A stretch of 64,000 bases of DNA. Source: Lachnospiraceae bacterium. GTDB lineage: Bacteria; Bacillota; Clostridia; Lachnospirales; Lachnospiraceae. Below the pieces are notes generated by a model, which was given only the letters and a program-made list of their open reading frames with translations, made no database searches and was not told the DNA's origin. Made by a program: the position numbers and the translations under genes. The stretch spans positions 1 through 64,000 of the forward strand of contig JAFTXG010000031.1 of assembly GCA_017461725.1 (NCBI GenBank), given 5' to 3'. Positions 57,140 to 64,000 of the stretch are shown piece by piece (position 1 is the first letter of the stretch; every line of letters starts with the position of its first letter).

Positions 57140-57842
57140 GCGGATCTTCCATGGAGCTGTTTCGGCAGGGTTGGTGGCTTCGCTGGCGTATGGATTTTAC
57201 CGCAGTTGGAAAGCGATGTTTGCGCTGTTCCCGGTGGGCATAGCCTGGTACCTTCATTCCATGCGGGAAGAACGGCGGAGAGTGTTGGAGAGCGGAAGGG
57301 GGACCTTCAGGGATGGCATGAGAAGCATATCCTCCGCGCTCAGCGCCGGATACTCGCCGGAAAATGCAGTGCGGGAGGCTGCCGGGGAGCTGGAGCAGCT
57401 GTACGGTGGCCGAAATGAAGTGGTCAGGGAATTCAAGCTGATGGTCCACAAGCTGAATATGAACCGGCCGGTGGAGGTGGTACTTTCGGAGGCAGCAGAA
57501 AATCTGGAGCTGGAGGATCTGCAAAGCTTTGCGGAGGTGTTCGGCGTGGCACGACGAAGCGGTGGTCAGCTGGTGGCGATCATCGGAGATACGGTGGAGG
57601 TCATGGAGGATAAACAGGAGACGGAGGAGGAAGTGGCCACGGTGTTGACCGGCAAGCAGTTTGAACAAAAAATTCTCACGGTATTCCCCCTGGCGCTGAT
57701 TGCCTATCTTAACCTGAGTGCGGAGGCCTTCTTTTCCATATTATATACGACACTTTTGGGAAGGGTGGTGATGAGCATCTGTCTCGCTGTGTATCTGGCG
57801 GCGGTATGTCTGTCCTGGAAAATCAGCAGGATCAGTGTGTAG
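57006..57842 (+). CDS. tadB: TadB-like inner-membrane platform protein
   Basis: A type II secretion F-domain protein. The core has the helical stretch FRDGMRSISSALSAGYSPENA with AREA-type continuation, FGVARRSGGQLVAIIGDTVEVMEDK, and C-terminal membrane helices. The start is uncertain: ATG 57006 has GGAGG nine bases upstream but overlaps tadA by 134 bases (278 residues); GTG 57126 overlaps by 14 bases with a weaker site (238 residues). It is the usual partner of TadC, which follows. Confidence 0.82.
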   Translation: MTETGMKSGLFRFLRSVNSIIDWRKWVSPLLLGREGGHLRVSLLKRIFHGAVSAGLVASLAYGFYRSWKAMFALFPVGIAWYLHSMREERRRVLESGRGTFRDGMRSISSALSAGYSPENAVREAAGELEQLYGGRNEVVREFKLMVHKLNMNRPVEVVLSEAAENLELEDLQSFAEVFGVARRSGGQLVAIIGDTVEVMEDKQETEEEVATVLTGKQFEQKILTVFPLALIAYLNLSAEAFFSILYTTLLGRVVMSICLAVYLAAVCLSWKISRISV

Positions 57843-57858
57843 AGGAGGTAGTGTGGAA

Positions 57859-59079
57859 ATGGAAAAAGAAAGAAAAAACAAAGCTGTAACCAGGCGCAAT
57901 GTAATTATGGTCATCTGCATGGCGGTCAGTCTGATTCTGCTTGTAGAAACTTTAGGCGAGGCAGATTTCGTGCCGCTTAGTGGTCTGCCGAGACCGGGAC
58001 CGGCGCAGGGAAACTCAGTTCAGCATGTGATCGTTGTCCGGGAAAACGGCGAGCAGACCTCGTTGAACGTTGATCTGACCACAAAACAACTGACGGAGGA
58101 AGAGGCACAGGAGGTTTTTGCGCAGGTGACGAGTATTCTTCCGGAGCTGATCAAAGGGGAAAATGAGTCTCTTGAGCAGGTTACCTCGGATCTGGTGCTG
58201 CCGACAGTGCTGGAGGACTGGGGGATCAGAATGTCCTGGAGGAGCCGGATGCCGGACTACATAGACAGCAGAGGACGGTTGGCTGATGGCCGGGACATGG
58301 AAACAGCGGAAGCGGTTGTGCTGGAGGTGATGATGACACTTCAGGAATATGACTGTGTGCGGGACATAACGGTCTGTGTTTTTCCTGAAGGGGAGCCATC
58401 CTGGGAGGAACGTCTGGCAGAGCGGCTGGAGCAAATGGAAGAGGCTTCCAGAAATGAGGAGACGCTGATCCTTCCGGGGACCTTTGAGGGGGAACAGATT
58501 CGTTTTGTGACATCTGCGGACAGCTCCAAAAAGGCAGCAGTGGCCCTGTTACCGGCCATTGTCGGCTTATTGCTCCTGAATCAGGGGAGCCGGAAAGAGG
58601 ATAGACACAGAAAACGGCGGCGTGAGGAGATTACAGCGGACTACCCGGAGCTGATCATTAAGATGACGGTGCTTTACCAGGCCGGCTTGAGCATGAGGGG
58701 CGTGTGGGAGCGAATCGGAGCGGATGCAAGAAAAAAGGGTGGAAAAATGCGTCCGATCTACGAGGAGGTTTGCTTCGCCTGCAACTGTATGGCGGAAGGG
58801 ATATCAGAACCGGAGGTGTATCGACAGTTCGGTCGGCGATGCAGTACCAGCAGTTGTCTGAAACTGGGAAATTTGCTGGCGGGAAATGTTCGCAGAGGGA
58901 CGCGGCAGTTATCTGAACTGATGGCTCAGGAGTCGGCCAGAGCATGGGAGCTGAGAAAGCAGCGTGCGAGGCGAAGCGGGGAGAAGGCGGGAACCAAAAT
59001 GCTGATCCCCATGTTTATGATGTTTGGAGTGGTATTGGCCATGGTGGTCATACCTGCATTTTATAGTTTTATGATCTAA
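57859..59079 (+). CDS. tadC: TadC-like protein with an extra N-terminal region
   Basis: A 406-residue protein ending in a T2SS F domain (YPELIIKMTVLYQAGLSM, LGNLLAGNVRRGTRQLSELM, RRSGEKAGTKMLIPMFMMFG). Ordinary TadC is about 280-320 residues; here an N-terminal membrane helix (VIMVICMAVSLILLVETL) and a ~165-residue hydrophilic, probably extracytoplasmic region precede a second helix and the F domain. The start is ATG 57859 or GTG 57853 after GAGGAGGT. It begins 16 bases after tadB. Confidence 0.8.
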   Translation: MEKERKNKAVTRRNVIMVICMAVSLILLVETLGEADFVPLSGLPRPGPAQGNSVQHVIVVRENGEQTSLNVDLTTKQLTEEEAQEVFAQVTSILPELIKGENESLEQVTSDLVLPTVLEDWGIRMSWRSRMPDYIDSRGRLADGRDMETAEAVVLEVMMTLQEYDCVRDITVCVFPEGEPSWEERLAERLEQMEEASRNEETLILPGTFEGEQIRFVTSADSSKKAAVALLPAIVGLLLLNQGSRKEDRHRKRRREEITADYPELIIKMTVLYQAGLSMRGVWERIGADARKKGGKMRPIYEEVCFACNCMAEGISEPEVYRQFGRRCSTSSCLKLGNLLAGNVRRGTRQLSELMAQESARAWELRKQRARRSGEKAGTKMLIPMFMMFGVVLAMVVIPAFYSFMI

Positions 59080-59092
59080 AGGAGGAACTGGG

Positions 59093-59290
59093 ATGAAGGC
59101 AAGAGGTACAGAACTGAAGGCTAAGCGTTTTTGGCATCGAATGAAGGATGAGTCCGGCGTGGGTGTGGTAGAGGTCATTCTTATTCTGGTGGTGCTCATC
59201 ACATTGGTGTTGCTGTTTAAGACAGAGCTGACGACGCTGCTGACCAATATTCTTACGGAAATCACCCAAAAAACTCAGCAGGTGTATTGA
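59093..59290 (+). CDS. Flp-type (type IVb) pilin
   Basis: A 65-residue pilin of the Flp1 type. A short basic head is followed by ESGVGVVEVILILVVLITLV, where the Glu of VVEV corresponds to the conserved pilin Glu5 after the prepilin cleavage site, then a hydrophobic helix and a short polar tail. An AAAGGAGG ribosome site is present. It would be processed by the prepilin peptidase encoded at 62564. Confidence 0.88.
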   Translation: MKARGTELKAKRFWHRMKDESGVGVVEVILILVVLITLVLLFKTELTTLLTNILTEITQKTQQVY

Positions 59291-59307
59291 TTCAGGAGGA
59301 CAGGGCG

Positions 59308-61506
59308 ATGGGAGGCTGTTTGCGAAAAAGGGCAGGACGCGGAGTTTTTAGCGGTTCGGGCAGTATGACGGTGTTCTTTTGTCTGGCTTTGCTGCTGATC
59401 GGAGCGATCATCTGTACTTGTCTGGAATCGGCCAGGACTGCGGGATTGCGGTTTATGGCGAAGACAGCCTCCGATTCGGCTCTGCAGTCGGTGTTTGCGG
59501 ATTATCACGAGGAACTGTGGGAAGATTACCATGTTTTCTTTCATCATGAGCAGTCAGATATGGAAGATGCGCTCAGTGAGTATCTGGCGTATTACGAGGA
59601 ACCGGCAAAAGATCTTTATGGGGTCGGGGATTATTCTGATCTGTGGGGACTTCATGTGGACCGGGTCCGGGTGACAGCGAAAAAGAGTGCATTGTCCGAT
59701 GGCGGCAGACTGTTTTTGGAGCAGGCAATCGAGTATGAAAAGTATCAAATTGCGAAGACGCTTCTGGAGGAACTGCTCAATCGGGCGGGGCTGCTGGATG
59801 AGGTGGATAAGGTCAGAACGTTTGCGGTCAGGCTGAGCAGTTGTCTGGAACAGATCCAGAAAGTCAGCGCGCTTTATCAGGATGTGAGGGACAGCATTGG
59901 GGCCGTTCTGCAGCTGGGAAATCAGATACGGGCGGTTTTCTCCGGGGAGCTGCCCGACCTGGAGACGTCCTACGCGTTATTGACGGAGCTGGCTGACCAT
60001 ATCACCCATTTAAAGCGAAGCGCGGAGGAGTATCTGCAGAGTGCAAACGATATGGGCGATCTGGCAGAGAAAATGGCTTCAGAATTTGGTGACGGTCAGG
60101 ATACGATTTACGGTCAACAGATCAGTCAGCTGCGTGCATTTACGGTCAACGGTCTGCTGGGGGCTGCGGTAAGCAAAGTCACACAAAAGTCCGACGGGGT
60201 GTTGGCACAGCTTTACTCTGTGCTGACGGAGCTCCGTCAGTTGATGGATAGTGCTGAGGAAGGTGAACTGACAGCAGAAAGCGGTGAGGGTGAAAACGGA
60301 GAGAATGAAGCAGCGACGGAAGACGCGGAAGTGACGGAGAGTGCTTCGGCCGCAGAAACGGAGGCGGAATCCGGGGAAAAAGCGCAGGAAGAAGCTGAGG
60401 AAGAAATACAGGAAGAAGCAGCGAAAGAAACGGAGGAGGAGAGCGATGATAAAAACAATATTTACGAAACCATAATTGGGGCAGTTGATCTGGGGATACA
60501 GATTATGCGGGAGCTGGAGGGTGAACTTGACTCGGCAGACGGAGCGGACAGCAACGGAGAAGCGGGGGAAGGTTCTGGCGGAGATACCGAAAGCGACACT
60601 GACTCCGATGCGGAGTCGGCCGGAGCGGACGGTCAATCTCTTTTGGAGCTGGTGAAACAGTGGAAGAATATGGCGGTGCTCGCTCTGGTGATGGGAAACG
60701 AGGCCACACAGACCAGAGTGGATTATTTTTCCGAACCGTCGGCGCTCCCGTCTGCTGTGGCAACAGAACCGCTGACCGATGTTTCTGTCGCGGAAAAAGG
60801 ATTGTTCATTTTCTATGTCACGGACACGTTTACCAGTGTACTTTCAGCACAACAGAAAAATTTTGCCTATCAGCAGGAGTATATTCTGTTTGGCAAGTCG
60901 GACAGCAGGAGCAACCTGACGGCAATGGCAGAAAGTCTGCTCGCTGTTCGCGAGGGGCTGAATCTGGCGTTTCTGCTGACGAATGCACAGATGAGAACAC
61001 TGGCGGAAACGGCGGCATATGCTTTGGTGGGAGCGACCGGTCTGTATCCGTTGGTGTTAATCACACAGTTTGTCATTTTGGCGGCGTGGGCGTTTGCGGA
61101 GTCGGTGGCAGATGTTCGGGCATTGTTCGGGGGAGAAGCGGTATCTCTCTGGAAAACAGAGGAAACGTGGAAGACATCCATCAGCGGTTTGGTGGAGGAG
61201 ATAATCACTCCGGAGACCTTGGAAACCGGGATCGGGACAGTTGATATACAGCTGCGTTATGGCGACTATCTCAAATTGTTCTTGCTGATCAATGATACCC
61301 AGACACTGTGTATGAGGAGTATGGACATTATTCAGCAGGAAATCGGAAGTACACAAGTGGGGTTTTTGATGGCAGATTGCTGTGGTGCTGCAGATGTGAC
61401 GGTAAAGTATTCCTCCTCTTATCGTCTGATCACGCTTCCAGCGGTGGGGGAAACTGCAGGCGGGGAACATCAAATTGAATCGGTATCTTCCTATAAATAT
61501 AAATAA
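59308..61506 (+). CDS. DUF5702-type protein of the Tad locus
   Basis: A 732-residue protein with an N-terminal pilin-like helix (GSMTVFFCLALLLIGAIICT, then ESARTAGLRF) and a large exported region. This arrangement matches proteins annotated DUF5702 in clostridial Tad clusters, perhaps a large minor pseudopilin; function unknown. Two acidic low-complexity stretches (about 60,240-60,450 and 60,530-60,640) are rich in Glu, Asp, Ala, Ser and Gly. Further hydrophobic segments occur near the end (LYPLVLITQFVILAAWAFA). AGGAGG is eight bases before ATG 59308. Confidence 0.72.
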   Translation: MGGCLRKRAGRGVFSGSGSMTVFFCLALLLIGAIICTCLESARTAGLRFMAKTASDSALQSVFADYHEELWEDYHVFFHHEQSDMEDALSEYLAYYEEPAKDLYGVGDYSDLWGLHVDRVRVTAKKSALSDGGRLFLEQAIEYEKYQIAKTLLEELLNRAGLLDEVDKVRTFAVRLSSCLEQIQKVSALYQDVRDSIGAVLQLGNQIRAVFSGELPDLETSYALLTELADHITHLKRSAEEYLQSANDMGDLAEKMASEFGDGQDTIYGQQISQLRAFTVNGLLGAAVSKVTQKSDGVLAQLYSVLTELRQLMDSAEEGELTAESGEGENGENEAATEDAEVTESASAAETEAESGEKAQEEAEEEIQEEAAKETEEESDDKNNIYETIIGAVDLGIQIMRELEGELDSADGADSNGEAGEGSGGDTESDTDSDAESAGADGQSLLELVKQWKNMAVLALVMGNEATQTRVDYFSEPSALPSAVATEPLTDVSVAEKGLFIFYVTDTFTSVLSAQQKNFAYQQEYILFGKSDSRSNLTAMAESLLAVREGLNLAFLLTNAQMRTLAETAAYALVGATGLYPLVLITQFVILAAWAFAESVADVRALFGGEAVSLWKTEETWKTSISGLVEEIITPETLETGIGTVDIQLRYGDYLKLFLLINDTQTLCMRSMDIIQQEIGSTQVGFLMADCCGAADVTVKYSSSYRLITLPAVGETAGGEHQIESVSSYKYK

Positions 61507-61565
61507 GGTAAATCTACAGAGAATACACATTGGCAAATGTAAATGATGACAGGAGGTGAACAGGG

Positions 61566-62510
61566 ATGTCTCTTTTCTGTATCCGAAGGGATCTTAGCGC
61601 GGAGTGGTTTCTCCGAAGGGCAGCAGAAGCTTCTGCCACCACAGTTGATTTTGATCCGAATTCCTCTCAATGTGCACAGCACTCTCTCCAAGTATTTGCT
61701 CCCGAAGCAGAATGCTGTCCTGACCACAGCGGCAGAGAAGGGACATCCCTGTTCACCTCGGCGGGGAAACTCAGGGCGAGCCTGACTGTTGAGGCGGCGC
61801 TGGCTATGTCTGTTTTTCTGTTCGCCGTATTGGCTCTGCTGAGTTTTTTCTTTGTAATCCGGACTGAGGTTCAGGTACAGACTGCGCTGGAACAGACGGG
61901 GAATCAGTTGGTGAGTTTGCCTGAGGGGGCTTCCATTGCCTCGGCTGCACTGATATTTCAGGAAAAACTGCTTGTCAACCGGACAGACACCTCTCAGATT
62001 ATTGGCGGAAAGACGGGGATATCACTGGCGCAGTCGTCGGTGATGGGGCACGAGCCGATGATCGATCTGGTGGCAGTTTATCGGATGAAGCTGCCGTTTT
62101 TTCCGGATGCTGCAGCAGAACTTACGATCGTGCAGCGCAGCAGAAAGAGAGCGTTCGGAGAGGCGGCTTATTTGACCGACAGCAGTGTAAAGTACGTGTA
62201 TATCACATCTCAGGGAGAGGTTTATCATGAGGATATGTATTGTAGTTACATTAAGCCCAAAACAGAAAAAATTGCCCGATCTGAGGTGGAGGACAGGCGA
62301 AACGCAGACGGCAGCAGATACAGCGCCTGTGATTTCTGCGGCGATGAGCCGACGGTCTCGGAGGTATGGATCACCGAATAGGGAGAGGCCTACCACCTGT
62401 CGGAATACTGCCGGGGAATCTGGCATAATGTGACCCGTATACCGATCACGGAGGTGGAAGGGAAGCGAGCCTGTAGTAAGTGCGGGACAGAAACGGATGA
62501 CACAGAATAA
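61566..62510 (+). pseudogene. TadE-like protein with in-frame TAG in a Cys-rich repeat
   Basis: AGGAGGTGA precedes ATG 61566. After an odd 68-residue lead containing four cysteines comes the TadE-type segment LRASLTVEAALAMSVFLFAV, then an exported domain. Residues 211-259 form a module, VYITSQGEVYH..YC..ACDFCG. Translation ends at TAG 62379-62381 just as a second module begins (VWITE, stop, GEAYHLSEYCRG... RACSKCG); that frame stays open to TAA 62508. The product is therefore 271 residues instead of about 313. Each module keeps one His and three Cys, a possible metal site. It may be a truncated but working gene, so pseudogene is tentative. Confidence 0.7.
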
Positions 62511-62563
62511 TTGAAAGCCTGCTAAAGGTTCTGCGTGTTGAAGGGAAAGGAAGTCGGGTGGAT

Positions 62564-62983
62564 ATGGATGTGATCGTGGGCATTGTGTTAAGTATAGGTG
62601 CGTTGGAGGATTGGAGGACAAAGCAGATATCCCTATGGTTTCCGCTGATCGGCATGGTCGCGGGGGTGGTAGTCCGTGCGATGGAAGCGTCTCTCGGGAC
62701 GGCGGATTTCTGGTTGGGAATGCTCATTGGATTGTGCGCCCTGGCGATTGCAGCATTGAGCGGAGGACAGATTGGCAGCGGAGATGGGTTGGTTCTGACT
62801 GTCTGCGGAATTTGTCTGGGGTGGCGGCGAGTGCTGACCCTGTTGTTCTGCAGCATGCTTCTGTTTCTGATTGTTGGGGTGGGCGGGATATTGACAAAAA
62901 GGTGGACCGGCAGACAATCCATCGCGTTTGTTCCGTTTATCTGGAGTGCATTTTTGATCGAATGTCTGTCAAAGGCAATTTAG
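62564..62983 (+). CDS. Prepilin peptidase (A24 family, TadV/CpaA-like)
   Basis: A 139-residue membrane aspartic peptidase that trims prepilins such as the Flp protein encoded upstream. The two catalytic Asp are in ALEDWRTKQIS and IGSGDGLVL (the GxGD motif). Four hydrophobic segments are seen; the N-methyltransferase part of PilD is absent, as usual for TadV. The start is ATG 62564 or GTG 62558 after GGGAAAGGAAG. Confidence 0.88.
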   Translation: MDVIVGIVLSIGALEDWRTKQISLWFPLIGMVAGVVVRAMEASLGTADFWLGMLIGLCALAIAALSGGQIGSGDGLVLTVCGICLGWRRVLTLLFCSMLLFLIVGVGGILTKRWTGRQSIAFVPFIWSAFLIECLSKAI

Positions 62984-63042
62984 ATAAGGGGTTCTACATT
63001 AACTTTATATAATGAAAGAAAAATCCCGAAAGGAGTTTATTT

Positions 63043-63450
63043 ATGCATACGATAGAATCCTCTGTGCTGGTACCGTTAGGGCTGGGCCTGATCGTCATTT
63101 TGCTGACGCTCACATTTTATCTTCATGACCAGGTTGTGCTCACGGCTGAATATTCATCGACGATACTGGAGTGGCAGATGCAGCCGGGCAAATGGACGGA
63201 CGCAGCGTGTGAGGAGGAAGCAGAGCAGTGGGATGAGTGGCTGCTGATCACGCAGGTATCCGTGCTGCAAATGAAAGCCGGGGATGCATGGTTCGCTCTG
63301 CGGACGAGAGAAGAATACCGTCTGTTTGACAGCGCGCTTCGCATGCTGGAGCAAAGAATAGCGGAAGAATATGAGTTGCCGACGAAGCGGATGATAAAGA
63401 TTGATCCCTGCTGGCTTAAACGGATATGGAAGGTGGTTGAAGTGACATGA
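63043..63450 (+). CDS. Small TadE/pseudopilin-like membrane protein
   Basis: A 135-residue protein starting HTIESSVLVPLGLGLIVILL: a single N-terminal helix with a Glu near its start, as in TadE-like pseudopilins, then about 105 hydrophilic residues. No closer match is recognised. AAAGGAG precedes the ATG and the stop codon overlaps the next gene's start in ATGA, so both are coupled. Location at the end of the Tad set supports a minor-pilin role. Confidence 0.65.
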   Translation: MHTIESSVLVPLGLGLIVILLTLTFYLHDQVVLTAEYSSTILEWQMQPGKWTDAACEEEAEQWDEWLLITQVSVLQMKAGDAWFALRTREEYRLFDSALRMLEQRIAEEYELPTKRMIKIDPCWLKRIWKVVEVT

Positions 63451-64000
63451 AGGTAAGCTATTTCAGAGAGATGCGAAATCATCATTTGGTGGTCACGGCG
63501 GGAGATAGCCTGTGTGCGGATTATCAAATGAAAATGATCAGGAAAAATGCGATCGGGGGACTGATCTGCCCGGCAATGCGGCAGGTTGACGGGGAAACCG
63601 AATATGACTATCTGATTACCGGCTGCCAGTCTCTGCAGACGTTTGTGGAGACTGCCCCTGTTTCCGGTGCTGTGCTGGCTGCTCTGGTGAATGGATTATG
63701 TGCAGTCTTGAATGAACTTGAACGTTATCTGTTGGACGGAGAATATTTGGCCATCCGACCGGAATATATATATTTGGAAAGGGCGGGAGAGGAAGTTGTG
63801 AGAGTGAAGTACTGTATATTTCCGTTTCAGCCCCAGGCCTTGGACGAGCAGCTTCGTGAGCTGTTTAAGTATGTGATCAATGAAGTTGATTATGAGGATA
63901 GTGAGGCAGTGAGGGTGGCCTATGACCTGTTTCAGGCAGCTTCCGGGGATGCTGTTGATCCGATGGAGCTGGTTCGATTAGTGGGAATGCTGAATAAGGA
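63447..64000 (+). CDS. DUF6382-like protein, 5' part
   Basis: Open from ATG 63447 (MKVSYFREMRNHHLVV) to the right edge, at least 184 residues, no stop yet. Segments such as YDYLITGCQSLQTFVE, LNELERYLLDGEYLAIRPEYIY and VKYCIFPFQPQALDEQLREL recall DUF6382/EssB-like pseudokinase domains that in clostridia often precede an FHA domain; I cannot see whether an FHA domain follows. It overlaps the preceding gene by four bases, so it belongs to the Tad operon. Confidence 0.6.
   Translation, partial: MKVSYFREMRNHHLVVTAGDSLCADYQMKMIRKNAIGGLICPAMRQVDGETEYDYLITGCQSLQTFVETAPVSGAVLAALVNGLCAVLNELERYLLDGEYLAIRPEYIYLERAGEEVVRVKYCIFPFQPQALDEQLRELFKYVINEVDYEDSEAVRVAYDLFQAASGDAVDPMELVRLVGMLNK

Noticed and set aside
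29293..62381. Genome-wide TAG recoding
   Set aside because: Several intact genes (rpmH, ZIP transporter, HAD hydrolase, P-loop kinase) end in TAG, so TAG is read as stop; two internal TAGs are better explained gene by gene.

Overview
The window reads as the chromosomal replication-origin neighbourhood of a Firmicute, most likely a Lachnospiraceae/Clostridia member. Evidence from sequence: the canonical order gyrA-gyrB-recF-S4 protein-dnaN-dnaA on the minus strand facing rpmH-rnpA-yidD-yidC-jag-mnmE-mnmG-rsmG on the plus strand, consensus parS sites beside parA-parB, strong AGGAGG-type ribosome binding sites, TTGACA-17-TATAAT promoters, and several families that I know mainly from Lachnospiraceae (DUF3881 after serS, DUF4446 after parB, DUF5702 and DUF6382-like proteins in a Tad locus). 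I did not measure base composition.

Layout. 1-400: promoter and leader of an rRNA operon running off the left edge, and tRNA-Ser(GCT), both minus. 400-9,300: the dnaA-to-gyrA replication block (minus). Clusters of DnaA boxes lie beyond gyrA, between dnaN and dnaA, and between dnaA and rpmH; the last two form the probable oriC, the last including a 23-bp palindrome. 9,500-17,800: ribosomal protein, RNase P, membrane insertase, tRNA and rRNA modification genes and a cell-wall amidase. 17,800-21,600: three parS sites, an APH(3')-type aminoglycoside kinase lodged between them, then parA, a parB with an unusual hexapeptide repeat tail, and a DUF4446 gene. 21,700-28,900: ZIP metal transporter, serS-DUF3881, a HAD hydrolase, a P-loop sugar or nucleoside kinase, and a GH2 beta-galactosidase.

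29,000-39,850 is an accessory carbohydrate island: a KilA-N gene broken by an in-frame TAG, then a membrane-bound AraC regulator divergent from a seven-gene operon (lipoprotein binding protein, two permeases, PHP phosphatase-like protein, SGNH esterase, D-2-hydroxyacid dehydrogenase, KDPG/KHG aldolase). Two directly oriented copies of a ~57-bp terminator-like repeat sit exactly at its edges. It looks built to import an (acetylated) oligosaccharide and degrade a uronate or 2-keto-3-deoxy acid. 40,000-43,600 is an autoregulated YtrA-type GntR/ABC module.

43,700-54,500 holds a CDF metal exporter, citrate synthase and an aconitase-family hydratase (first steps of a partial TCA arm toward glutamate), the tRNA methyltransferase MnmM, an HPr-like protein lacking the catalytic histidine, MgtC, glycogen branching enzyme and a DUF2508 protein. 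54,600 to the right edge is a compact Tad (type IVb pilus/secretion) locus: TadZ-like pseudo-ATPase, TadA, TadB, an enlarged TadC, Flp pilin, DUF5702 protein, a TadE-like protein with a TAG inside a repeated Cys-rich module, prepilin peptidase, a small TadE-like protein and the start of a DUF6382-like gene.

Most unusual: the ParB hexad repeats, the island bracketed by matching repeats, the resistance-type kinase among parS sites, the His-less HPr paralogue, and the Tad locus with its interrupted Cys-rich TadE-like gene.
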